Shown in pieces: positions 36,348-44,855 of a stretch of DNA of 44,931 nucleotides. The translations under genes and the position numbers were made by a program. Positions within the stretch are counted from its first letter, which is position 1, and the number at the start of each line of letters is the position of its first letter. A model generated the notes under the pieces. The model searched no databases. It was not told the DNA's origin and saw only the letters and a program-made list of their open reading frames with translations. Source of the DNA: Alphaproteobacteria bacterium (GTDB lineage: Bacteria > Pseudomonadota > Alphaproteobacteria > UBA9655). The stretch spans positions 1 to 44,931 of the forward strand of contig DAIDHR010000015.1 in the NCBI GenBank assembly GCA_027459605.1, written 5' to 3'.

Positions 36348-36929
36348 ATGACTGAAGTATCGCTTGATCATCACTCCCCTAAGCCAAAAGACCCCACACG
36401 CAGGGATTTTTTGATTTTAACAGCAGGAGCTCTTGGAGCTGTTGGAACTGCTTATTTTACCTGGCCTTTTATCGACAGCATGAATCCTGCTTCTGATGTC
36501 CTTGCGCAATCCACAATTGATGTTGATCTTTCGCCAATTCCTTTAGGACAAGCTATTACAGTTGTTTGGCGAGGCAAACCAATCTTTATCCGCCATCGAA
36601 CACCCCAGGAAATAAAAGTCGCAGAGCAAGTACCCCTCTCTGAGCTCATAGACCCAGAGAAGGATCAAGAGCGAGTCAAAAAAGGACATGATCAATGGTT
36701 GATCGTAGTTGGGATTTGTACTCATTTAGGCTGTATCCCAACGGGTAATAAGCCTACAGAAAATCGAGGTAAATATGGAGGATGGGCCTGTCCTTGCCAC
36801 GGCTCTCTTTATGATACCTCTGGTAGAGTCAGGCGAGGCCCTGCCCCTGCCAATCTTCATATTCCCCCCTATACATTTTTAACGACAACGAAAATTCGAA
36901 TTGGCGCCAATGAGGTTAATAATGGGTAG
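36348..36929 (+). CDS. petA: ubiquinol-cytochrome c reductase Rieske iron-sulfur subunit
   Basis: 193 residues. A twin-arginine type N-terminus ([20 protein letters not shown]) serves as membrane anchor. The 2Fe-2S ligands lie in CTHLGC (about 124-129) and CPCHGS (about 148-153), with the GPAPANL loop following. It transfers electrons from quinol to cytochrome c1 in complex III at the periplasmic face. Overlaps the cytochrome b/c1 gene by 8 bases. Confidence 0.97.
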   Translation: MTEVSLDHHSPKPKDPTRRDFLILTAGALGAVGTAYFTWPFIDSMNPASDVLAQSTIDVDLSPIPLGQAITVVWRGKPIFIRHRTPQEIKVAEQVPLSELIDPEKDQERVKKGHDQWLIVVGICTHLGCIPTGNKPTENRGKYGGWACPCHGSLYDTSGRVRRGPAPANLHIPPYTFLTTTKIRIGANEVNNG

Positions 36930-38916
36930 TCTTACAAAAATTGCGCGATGGATTGACTATCGGCTCCCCGTTTTTTCCTTTATGGACCATGAGCTCAGGA
37001 AATATCCAACGCCAAAAAATTTAAATTACTGGTGGAACTTTGGCTCTTTGGCAGGAATAACCCTAGTGATCATGATCGTTTCAGGAATTTTTCTTGCAAT
37101 GCATTATGTCCCGGATACAAAGCTCGCCTTTGATAGCGTTGAGTATATCATGCGCAATGTCAATTACGGATGGTTTATGCGTTATTTGCATGCCAACGGC
37201 GCCACAATGTTTTTCATTGTCGTTTACATTCACTTATTTCGTGGACTTTATTATGGATCTTACAAAGCCCCCCGCGAGCTCTTGTGGATATTAGGTGTCG
37301 TTATACTCCTCCTCATGATGGCCACAGCCTTTATGGGATATGTTCTCCCTTGGGGACAAATGAGCTACTGGGGAGCAACAGTCATTACAAATCTATTTTC
37401 TGTCTTTCCGTTTGGCGAAAATATCGTGGAGTGGCTTTGGGGAGGCTTTTCCGTTGATAATCCGACGTTGAACCGCTTTTTCGTCCTTCATTATCTTTTT
37501 CCTTTCTTAATCGTAGGTGTTGTGATTCTCCATTTGATTGCTCTTCACCAACATGGGTCGAACAATCCTCTCGGAATTGAACGCAAAGAGCCGAGGGATA
37601 GCATCCCTTTCCATCCATACTACACGGTAAAGGATCTATTTGGTTTCGGAATTTTTGCTTTCCTATGGTCTTACTTTATCTTCTTTAACCCCAACTTTTT
37701 TGGGGAACCTGACAACTATATCCCTGCAAACCCTTTAGTTACTCCCCCCCATATCGTTCCTGAATGGTATTTTCTTCCTTTTTATGCCATTTTGCGCTCG
37801 ATCCCAAATAAGATGTTAGGGGTCTTATCCATGTTCAGTGCGGTTATGATTCTTTTTTTCCTCCCTTGGTTGGATACATCTAAGGTTAGAAGTGCCACTT
37901 TCCGTCCCCTTTATAAATGGTTTTTCTGGGTATTCGTCATTGATTGCATCATTTTAGGTATCGTCGGAGCTCATTCTCCCGATTATGCTTATACTACTTT
38001 GGGGGGACTTTCTAACCAAACCTTAGGGCAATTCACAACCCTTCTCTACTTTGCTTTTTTCTTTGTGGTTCTACCACTCCTAGGATTCTATGAAAAGACA
38101 AGACCCCTTCCAAAAAGCCTCAGTGAACCTGTCCTTCGATCAGGGAAAGAACGCCGATTCTTTGGAAAAAGCAGTGCCATTTTCCTTCTTCTTTTGGGAG
38201 GGTTAAGCCCGCTTTATGGGAGTGAGACTCCCCCTTTACCCCATGAAAAGTGGTCATTTCAAGGACCTTTCGGAACTTATGATAGAACCGAGCTTCAACA
38301 CGGCTTTCAAGTGTACAAACAAGTTTGTGCTACCTGCCATAATTTAAACCAAATCCGTTTTCGAGATTTAGAAGCTTTAGGATATAATCCCGAAGAGATC
38401 AAAGCCATTGCTGCAGAGTACAAGGTCCAAACAATAAACGATGAGGGTGAGGTTGTTGAGAAACCAGCCCTCCCCACAGATGTTTTTCCAGAGCCCTTTA
38501 AAAATGAACAAGCAGCACGCGCGGCCAATAACGGAGCTGTCCCTCCCGATCTTTCGCTTATAACAAAAGCCCGCGGCGGAGGGCCTGATTATATTTATGC
38601 CCTTTTAACAGGATATGAAGCCTCTCCTCCAAAAAACGTGGAATTAGCACCTGGCATGAATTACAATCTTTACTTCCCCGGAAATCAAATCGCCATGCCC
38701 CCTCCCCTTTCAGAAGGACTTGTCACTTATGGAGACGGATCCAAACCTAATGTTAATCAAATGAGCAAAGATGTAGTTACTTTTTTAGCCTGGGCTGCTG
38801 AGCCCGAACTCGAAGTCAGAAAACAAACAGGCTATAAGGTTTTGATTTACTTCTTTATTTTTACTCTTCTCATGTACTTTGTGAAGAAACATATCTGGAA
38901 CAGAGTTGAGACGTAG
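36922..38916 (+). CDS. petBC: fused cytochrome b/cytochrome c1
   Basis: 664 residues from ATG 36922, which has GAGG 7 bases upstream. Residues 1 to about 400 are cytochrome b, with haem-ligand His in [12 protein letters not shown] and in the following helices, and the Qo motif PEWY at 280-283. About residues 415-434 form a hydrophobic segment ([17 protein letters not shown]) like an internal signal peptide. Cytochrome c1 follows with CATCH at 469-473, [16 protein letters not shown] being its C-terminal anchor. Such a fusion is known from Bradyrhizobium fbcH, where the product is cut into b and c1. The same is likely here. Confidence 0.95.
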   Translation: MGSLTKIARWIDYRLPVFSFMDHELRKYPTPKNLNYWWNFGSLAGITLVIMIVSGIFLAMHYVPDTKLAFDSVEYIMRNVNYGWFMRYLHANGATMFFIVVYIHLFRGLYYGSYKAPRELLWILGVVILLLMMATAFMGYVLPWGQMSYWGATVITNLFSVFPFGENIVEWLWGGFSVDNPTLNRFFVLHYLFPFLIVGVVILHLIALHQHGSNNPLGIERKEPRDSIPFHPYYTVKDLFGFGIFAFLWSYFIFFNPNFFGEPDNYIPANPLVTPPHIVPEWYFLPFYAILRSIPNKMLGVLSMFSAVMILFFLPWLDTSKVRSATFRPLYKWFFWVFVIDCIILGIVGAHSPDYAYTTLGGLSNQTLGQFTTLLYFAFFFVVLPLLGFYEKTRPLPKSLSEPVLRSGKERRFFGKSSAIFLLLLGGLSPLYGSETPPLPHEKWSFQGPFGTYDRTELQHGFQVYKQVCATCHNLNQIRFRDLEALGYNPEEIKAIAAEYKVQTINDEGEVVEKPALPTDVFPEPFKNEQAARAANNGAVPPDLSLITKARGGGPDYIYALLTGYEASPPKNVELAPGMNYNLYFPGNQIAMPPPLSEGLVTYGDGSKPNVNQMSKDVVTFLAWAAEPELEVRKQTGYKVLIYFFIFTLLMYFVKKHIWNRVET

Positions 38917-38961
38917 CTAACTTTGCGCGCCTTTCGAAATCCTCCATAAAAAAATCATACC

Positions 38962-39068
38962 CATTCGCTTTCTTCCAATGAGCGCGTCAAACTTCGGAGG
39001 CGGGATGCTCACGTATTAGAATACGCTCTGCGCCCCTCACCTCGTCTTTCTACTCCTTGTTTGAATGC
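38962..39068 (+). repeat. dispersed foldable repeat, copy B
   Basis: 107 bases, 45 bases after the petBC stop. It shares ordered blocks with copy A (21119-21205): TTCTTCCAATGA, ACTTCGGAGG, GCGCCCCTC, TTGTTTGAATG. CATTC at the left end pairs with GAATG at the right. The middle differs from A but still folds: GGCG (38999-39002) with CGCC (39031-39034), and CGTATT/AATACG (39012-39017, 39020-39025). Confidence 0.75.
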
Positions 39069-39133
39069 AAACTGACATCACACATTTTAGAATCATTCAC
39101 ACTGTAATTCCTTGGATTTCAAAAAGATAAAAA

Positions 39134-39168
39134 TTTGTCTCATTACACGGTGGTTTAGTGAGACGAAA
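39134..39168. repeat. imperfect inverted repeat upstream of the toxin-antitoxin promoter
   Basis: TTTGTCTCA at 39134 is mirrored by TGAGACGAAA ending at 39168, with one bulged base. It occupies part of the 372-base gap between petBC and the antitoxin, together with copy B of the dispersed repeat and the promoter. It could be a protein-binding site or a remnant of a small mobile element. Confidence 0.35.
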
Positions 39169-39219
39169 TGAAAACTCGGAAAATTATCAAAGTGACAATT
39201 TTATCATATACACAAAAAT

Positions 39220-39248
39220 TTGACATAACGTACATTACGTCCTAAAAT
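39220..39248 (+). promoter_or_regulatory. antitoxin-toxin promoter with embedded palindromic operator
   Basis: TTGACA at 39220-39225 and TAAAAT at 39243-39248 are 17 bases apart, a near-consensus promoter. Within it lies a 20-base imperfect palindrome at 39222-39241 (GACATAACGTACATTACGTC), matching its own complement at 16 of 20 positions. Its placement across the spacer fits autorepression by the antitoxin, as known for Phd/RelB-type modules. Confidence 0.75.
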
Positions 39249-39288
39249 AACATAAGATACAAAATCACTTAATGATGGAGTAGATAAA

Positions 39289-39552
39289 ATGAGGCATGTC
39301 ACAACCTTAGAGGCACGTAGCCATTTCTCGGAAATCTTAAATGAAACAGCTTATGGGAAAGAAAGAGTCGTTCTTACAAGAAGGGGGAAGGAACTTGTAG
39401 CATTAGTCCCAATTGAAGATCTTAAACTTTTAGAAGAAGCTGAAGATTTGTATGACTTAAAATTAGCCATGAAAGCAATGGAAGAAGCTGATCCAGACAA
39501 ACGCATTTCTCTTCATGACTTGGCTAAAGAACTTAAGATCTCTCTTAGCTAA
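39289..39552 (+). CDS. Phd/YefM-type antitoxin
   Basis: 87 residues. The N-terminal MRHVTTLEARSHFSEILNET and VVLTRRGKELVALVPIEDLKLLEE are the Phd/YefM DNA-binding fold. The C-terminal acidic, Lys-rich tail should bind and neutralise the toxin. GGAG precedes the ATG by 8 bases. The promoter at 39220 has an operator-like palindrome. Its stop overlaps the toxin start by one base. Confidence 0.9.
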   Translation: MRHVTTLEARSHFSEILNETAYGKERVVLTRRGKELVALVPIEDLKLLEEAEDLYDLKLAMKAMEEADPDKRISLHDLAKELKISLS

Positions 39553-39815
39553 TGTATAAAGTCATCTTAGAAGAACCTGCCCAACGGCAACTTCGGAAGC
39601 TTGATCGCTCGGCTCAAGCTCGCCTCTTACGAGCATTAGTAAAATTGGAGACTAACCCTTGCTCATTATCCTCAAGCAAACGTCTTAAAGGAATAGAGGA
39701 TCTATATCGCCTAAGAGTGGGAGATTATAGAGTCCTCTACAGGATAGAAGATGATAAGCTAGTTGTTCTTGTAGTTAGTATAGCTCATAGGCGAGAGGTT
39801 TATAAGGGTTTATAA
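39552..39815 (+). CDS. RelE/ParE-family toxin
   Basis: 87 residues. VILEEPAQRQLRKLDRS, SKRLKGIEDLYRLRVGDYRVLYRI and the closing VSIAHRREVYKGL are the RelE core, with the positive residues used in ribosome-dependent mRNA cleavage by RelE enzymes. The frame looks intact. The TAATG junction with the antitoxin gives tight coupling. Confidence 0.9.
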   Translation: MYKVILEEPAQRQLRKLDRSAQARLLRALVKLETNPCSLSSSKRLKGIEDLYRLRVGDYRVLYRIEDDKLVVLVVSIAHRREVYKGL

Positions 39816-40067
39816 TTTTTACTTAAAGGAACAATTTTTAAAAACGCCCCGAAACATGAACTTAGGATTGGACATATCAAAAAAATACCTTTATTTTCCT
39901 CTCCAAAAAAGAACTTTGGCTAGTCTCTTTCCTTAGCTCCTCTTCCAGTCCTTTGGTTTTATCATAATTTTAATAAGGAATAAAAGTAATTAACTAAATT
40001 CTTGGTCTTTTCATTTTCCTCTGGCATACTGTGAGCAAATAGAAAAATAATGATAAAAAGGTTGCAG

Positions 40068-40967
40068 GTGAAAAAATCAACAGGCTCTCTTCTTTGTTTT
40101 CTTTTAGTAGGATGTGGTACATCAGTCTCTGTAGAAGAAGGACCAAATCCAGGAACTAAATACCCTTTCCAAATTTCAGCTCCAATGCCATGGGTCCGCA
40201 TCGTTCCTTCCGAAAGATCTTTTGATATGAAAGAAGTGGATTTTAATGTTATCGACCATCAGCTTAGATTTGATATGAACTATGATCCTCACAGAAGATT
40301 TTTTAAAAACGTGCGGCTTGTTTTAGTGGATTACACAATCTTACCCCATGAAGAGACAAAACCAGAAGCCTTAGGGCCAAAAGAAATCCCTCCAGGAACA
40401 ATTCCTGCAGCGGCACCTCCTCCCCCTTCACCTGTAATGGCCCCTGCAGCAGTACCCGGCCCTCCGCCGCCTGCGGGTGCCCCTCCTGCACCGACCCCTC
40501 CACCAACAGAAGGACCTGGTGCCCCTCCTGCACCGACCTCTCCACCAACAGAAGGACCTGGTACCCCTCCTGCCTCTACTCCAGCGCCCTCCATACCTGG
40601 TCCTGCTCCAGCAGTCCCACCCGGTGCACCCACTGTAGGGACTTCCCCTCCAGAGGCTACTCCTCAAAGTGGACCTCCAGCCGCCGCACAAGTTAACCAA
40701 AAAGATCCCCCCATCATAGTTGACGGAAGAGCTAATCCAACACGATATGAAAACCGACCTAAGCGATATGTTCTCCATGTCCGTTTTTATGAATGTGATA
40801 AACTACCTCCAACTGAACCTTGGCGCGAAGAAACAATCTTTATGAATATAAAAAAAGCTCCTCCTCAAGAGGCTTTAAGGGTGATGCTTCATAATCTTAT
40901 AGAAGACATCCATGCGTCCCATGAAAGTAACCTATCCCTTAAAAAGCTAACAGTAAGCCTCGATTAA
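40068..40967 (+). CDS. proline-rich repeat lipoprotein, unknown
   Basis: 299 residues from GTG 40068, which has AAAGG 6 bases upstream; ATG 40050 is in frame but adds six residues ahead of a classical MKK start. Lipobox LLVGC with Cys16. Residues about 17-100 and 215-299 are ordinary mixed alpha/beta sequence. Between them, about 105 residues are made of Pro, Ala, Gly and Thr, including two copies of a 14-residue unit GAPPAPT(P/S)PPTEGP. The two halves may be domains joined by a flexible, envelope-spanning linker. No family is recognised. Overlaps the convergent uppP by 4 bases. Confidence 0.7.
   Translation: MKKSTGSLLCFLLVGCGTSVSVEEGPNPGTKYPFQISAPMPWVRIVPSERSFDMKEVDFNVIDHQLRFDMNYDPHRRFFKNVRLVLVDYTILPHEETKPEALGPKEIPPGTIPAAAPPPPSPVMAPAAVPGPPPPAGAPPAPTPPPTEGPGAPPAPTSPPTEGPGTPPASTPAPSIPGPAPAVPPGAPTVGTSPPEATPQSGPPAAAQVNQKDPPIIVDGRANPTRYENRPKRYVLHVRFYECDKLPPTEPWREETIFMNIKKAPPQEALRVMLHNLIEDIHASHESNLSLKKLTVSLD
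40476..40576 (+). repeat. 42-base tandem repeat, 2.4 copies
   Basis: Units 40476-40517 and 40518-40559 differ by one base in each 42; a third partial unit starts at 40560 (GGTACCCCTCCTGCC). They encode the Pro/Ala/Thr linker and may vary in copy number by slippage without breaking the frame. Confidence 0.85.
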
Positions 40968-41788
40968 TGACAAGGAACCAGATTCAAAAACCCTCCATAT
41001 ACACCAATCAAAAGGAATACACCCAAGAGAATTCGGTAGATAACGAAGAGAGTCAAGGTAGACTTTTGGAGCCAACGCATCATAAAAGCAATGGCACAGA
41101 AACCAAAGATAAAAGAAAATACCATCATAAGAGATGCATCATTCAGCATGGTGAGATCCCCAGACTTAACTAATTGATACCCCTTTAAAATCCCAGCAGC
41201 TGTGATGGTTGGAATAGACATTAAAAAGGCAAAGCGAGCCGCATCTGCCCGTTTATAATTCATAATCCGACCTGCCGTCAGGCATGCTCCCGACCGGCTA
41301 ACGCCGTTTACAAGAGCTACACATTGAGAAAGACCAAAAACAAAAGCCCTTTTAAGATTTGTATCAGCAACAGTCTCAACTAAATGACCATATTTATCTG
41401 CATAATATAAAATGAATCCAAAGATAATCCCTACCCACGCAATGACTATTACACTTCGCAACCCCTCCCCAACCATTTTTTCAAAGAAAACTCCTAATAA
41501 AACAACGGGAACTGTAGCGATAATAAGGTTTAATAAAAGCTTCGTATTTTCATTGATCTGCCCTTTTATCAGAGAAAATGTTCCTTTAAAAAGAGTCGCA
41601 ACGTCCTTGTGAAAATAAAAAAGAACTGATCCTAATGTCCCCATATGAGCAGCTACATCCATCATCAAGCCCTGGTCTTTCCAGCCACACAATGCCGGGA
41701 TTAATACCAAATGACCCGATGAGCTAATAGGGAGAAACTCCGTCACACCTTGAATAAATGAAAGAAGTAAGATTTGCTCTAGAGTCAT
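40964..41788 (-). CDS. uppP: undecaprenyl-diphosphatase
   Basis: 274 residues, multi-pass (about eight helices). It recycles undecaprenyl diphosphate, the carrier for peptidoglycan and polysaccharide units. Two active-site motifs are visible: QGVTEFLPISSSGHL near the start and VNGVSRSGACLTAGRIM in the middle. It serves the sugar pathways in this window. Divergent from the FzlA-like gene. Confidence 0.97.
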   Translation of the reverse strand: MTLEQILLLSFIQGVTEFLPISSSGHLVLIPALCGWKDQGLMMDVAAHMGTLGSVLFYFHKDVATLFKGTFSLIKGQINENTKLLLNLIIATVPVVLLGVFFEKMVGEGLRSVIVIAWVGIIFGFILYYADKYGHLVETVADTNLKRAFVFGLSQCVALVNGVSRSGACLTAGRIMNYKRADAARFAFLMSIPTITAAGILKGYQLVKSGDLTMLNDASLMMVFSFIFGFCAIAFMMRWLQKSTLTLFVIYRILLGVFLLIGVYGGFLNLVPCH

Positions 41789-41857
41789 AGGGTCACCCTG
41801 TGATAAAAGTTGAGTCTGGATATCACATATTTTAACTTAGTCCAAGGGTAATTACTG

Positions 41858-42526
41858 ATGCGAAAACTTTATTATTATTGGCTTTGTCCTTTTTCTCGAA
41901 AAATTCGTATTTTACTTGCGGAAAAGAAACTTCCTTTTGAGATTATCATTATTAAACCTTGGGAAGAAAACACCTCTTTTTTACCTCTTAATCCCGAAGG
42001 GATTCCTCCCGTTCTTACGGACGATGATGGGAAGAACATCGCTAATGCTTACCCCATTTCTGAATACTTGGACGAGGTCTATTTTGAACCTTCTTTCTTT
42101 GGGAATACATCTGCCCAACGGGCTGAAGTCAGGCGACTTGTGGCCTGGTTTGATGAGAAATTTAATGACGAAGTAACTCATAATCTTGTTTATGAAAAAG
42201 TTTTGAAACGTAAAATGGGTCAAGGGGGCCCAGATTCAACGGCTATTCGCATAGGAAATGCAAATATTCATGATCACTTAGAATACATTTCTTGGCTATG
42301 TGATCGGCGAAAGTGGTTAAGCGGAGATGAATTTTCTCTAGCAGACATTTCAGCAGCTGCTCATCTTTCCTGCATCGACTATCTAGGAGATGTACCCTGG
42401 GATAAGCACGCCATTGCAAAATTATGGTATGCACGGGTAAAATCACGTCCGAGTTTTCGCGATATTTTAGGCGACATCGTCCCGGGTATAACGCCATCAC
42501 CTCATTACACGGATTTAGATTTTTAA
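41858..42526 (+). CDS. fzlA: FzlA-like glutathione S-transferase fold protein
   Basis: 222 residues. The thioredoxin-like N-domain (YYYWLCPFSRKIRILLAEK) and C-domain (WLSGDEFSLADISAAAHLSC) are GST-like. The very end, PSPHYTDLDF, resembles the conserved C-terminal tail of FzlA, the alphaproteobacterial FtsZ-binding division protein of Caulobacter that does not act as a plain GST. The position opposite uppP, a cell-wall gene, fits. Ordinary GST activity cannot be excluded. Confidence 0.8.
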   Translation: MRKLYYYWLCPFSRKIRILLAEKKLPFEIIIIKPWEENTSFLPLNPEGIPPVLTDDDGKNIANAYPISEYLDEVYFEPSFFGNTSAQRAEVRRLVAWFDEKFNDEVTHNLVYEKVLKRKMGQGGPDSTAIRIGNANIHDHLEYISWLCDRRKWLSGDEFSLADISAAAHLSCIDYLGDVPWDKHAIAKLWYARVKSRPSFRDILGDIVPGITPSPHYTDLDF

Positions 42527-42660
42527 ATCTGTATAAATGAAATCGCTGCTTCCAAGATAGTTAATCCTGCTAAATTCCATAGATCCCTTATCAGGGTTTC
42601 TACGTTTTGTAACTCGAAACTCTTCGCAATAGGGAGATGATTATTAACTTCCAAAGCTCT

Positions 42661-42709
42661 ATTATCTTTCCTCCCACCAACTGTGCCCAGAGTCAGGAGA
42701 AAAGATAAT
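42661..42709. terminator. hairpin downstream of the autotransporter gene
   Basis: ATTATCTTTCCTCC (42661) and GGAGAAAAGATAAT (42696) pair over 13 of 14 bases across a 21-base loop. It lies 15 bases beyond the autotransporter stop on the minus strand and could terminate it, though without a T-run. The rest of 42527-42723 holds nothing I recognise. Confidence 0.4.
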
Positions 42710-42723
42710 CACATTACACATAC

Positions 42724-44855
42724 CTAAAAATCATACCCCACTCTTACCAAGGCTTCGCCTGCGTTCTGCCCGTCAAGAACCTCCCCACTCACATTCGCTA
42801 TTATGTAAAGCCCATTTTGGAACTGAGAAGTCAAACTTATTCCAGGCGCAAATTGATTCCGCGGCTTATTATCTCCTAGCACACTCAGCGTTTGTGGCTC
42901 TCCTACCAATCCTCCCTTTATTGCCTCATGATGACCAATGGGTTGCTTATGCACATAGGCTAGTTGAATCGCTGGACGTATCAGAGTCTCCCCAGCAACA
43001 AATGTCCGGTAAAGCTGCGTCCCTACCGCCCCGCGAATAAATGAGGCATTCTTCTTCTTAATCCTAAAATCCAAACTTTGAGCCCCCTTCTCTCGGAATC
43101 CATTCTCATGAACAAACATATAACTCGCATCAAGATAAGGTTGCACAGTCAAAAGGGGTAAGGTCATCGCATACCCAACTTCCGTATCAACAGAGAATTG
43201 GTTCCCATGATGATGCTCTTTAGCTTTCCGATGAATAGGTCCAAAGTTAATGTTCCTATGGGATCTATACCGGTCTTGACCCGCAATCACTTGCCCATCC
43301 AAGTAAAGACCACAGTCATCCATCCACGTGCCGTATAAACCTCCATAATAGCTCTTCATGTGGCCTTTTCCTCGATGGCCGTGCCAGTGAAATGGGGTCG
43401 TAGACATCCCTGCAAAAAGCCCAACAAAGGTGTTCTTGACCACCTCATGGTCGGCTCCAAGGCTGATCCCTCCTGTTTGACTGCGAAGACCTCTGTTTCC
43501 ATGGGAGCTGTTCTTCTCTTGAACCTGACCATAGCTTTGAAACCAAGCAGAAGAACTTCCAAATCGAACTCTTTGGTTTCCAGGCATGCCTGAGCCTTCT
43601 GCCCCATGTGGCGCAAAAAACCCAAGACTTGGTCCACGGGAAATCCGGGAGCTTACACTTGAAAAGCTAGAGCCTTTTGATAGGGTGTCGCTCACAAGGC
43701 CATGAAAGGATGCAACCCGCTCGGAGGATACTCCTTCAAGTTGCTTTAACTCAGTAGAAAGACGGTTCGTTTCTCTTAAATACTGTTGCTGTGACCTAAC
43801 AGTCTCGCTCACAAGTTCACTATTCAAGAAAGACAACAGGCCAAGCTCTCGATATTGAGAAGGTTGGATTTGATTGAACGCGTGGGTTAATCCTGCAACA
43901 TTTTCTGCTGCCAAATAAGTATCCAAAACACCTATAACAAAAGCTAGATCCGTCCCAGGCGTCACCGTGCTGGCAAATGTGTCAAAATAACGAGCTGTTC
44001 TTGCTGCATTGCTGTCGTTTGTTGGGGCAAAGGCTGAAGCGAAAGTCTGCATCGCCATTGTCGTTATCTCGACCGCATTTGCTAAATAAGTAACTGTATA
44101 TTTAATGCGCTGAGAAGAAATAGCACGAGCAAATTTAGTTCCTCCAAGCCCTCCTCCTGCTGTTAGAATCGTGTAGGTCTTATTCGCTAAGCTTTGAAGC
44201 GGGCTCACACTCGTTACATCAAGTGTCCCATTGAGACTTGCAGTTCCCCCTACGGCAATTAAATCTGGGGCTCCTGCTGAATTAATCTCAGCTTCGTATG
44301 TTGAGGTCGGTCCCATCACATAATTACCCGTTATTGTTTAAGTTCCTATGGAGTGACCCGGTGCAATGGTTCCTTCAAGATCTAAGGACTTCATACTTCC
44401 ATTTCCTTCAAGAGTCGCACCTGCATCAACTGTTACATTGCTATTGGGAAGACTTCCATCAAGAATAAGGATTCCTTGAGATACGGTTGTATTTCCACTG
44501 TAGGGACTGGTGGCTGTGAGAGTTAACGTTCCAGCTCCTGTTTTCGTAACAAACCCCGTCCCATCAATTTTACTAGATGTTGTTCCATTTGAGACTTGGT
44601 CGAAGATTAACCCTCCATTATCATGGATATTCGGGGCCCCACTAAGACTCCCTGAATTTCCTGTCAATGTTCCTGCACTGATCGTAATGTCTCCTGTAAA
44701 TGCATTTGTTCCGGTCAGTGTCAAATCTCCAAGTCCAGTCTTCGTGAAAGTACTTAAGGTGTTAACTCCAGAAATAGGCCCCGAAAAAACTGCATTATTC
44801 CCATTCGTATTAACAACCCCTGCCGAAGTAAGAACAATAGGTCTTGTACTTACAA
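42724..44855 (-). pseudogene. autotransporter (type V) gene with one in-frame stop, N-terminus lost
   Basis: The minus-strand frame is continuous apart from a TAA at 44338-44340. Upstream of it are passenger repeats of the autotransporter beta-strand type (GLGDLTLTGTNAFTGDITISAGTL and TKTGAGTLTLTATSPYSGNTTVS), ending GTIAPGHSIGT. The frame resumes TITGNYVMGPTSTYEAEI, which is the normal continuation with Leu (TTA) changed to stop. The 42724-44319 part encodes the rest of the passenger, a helical linker and a C-terminal barrel (about residues 250-531) ending VRVGYDF. The barrel piece could start at GTG 44319 but would lack a signal peptide. The upstream end runs into IS-like sequence at about 44855. 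Confidence 0.8.

Noticed and set aside
40331-40778. Long minus-strand Gly/Arg-rich frames opposite the proline-rich lipoprotein
   Set aside because: They are the antisense of Pro/Ala codons in the tandem-repeat gene, with no ribosome site or signal of their own.
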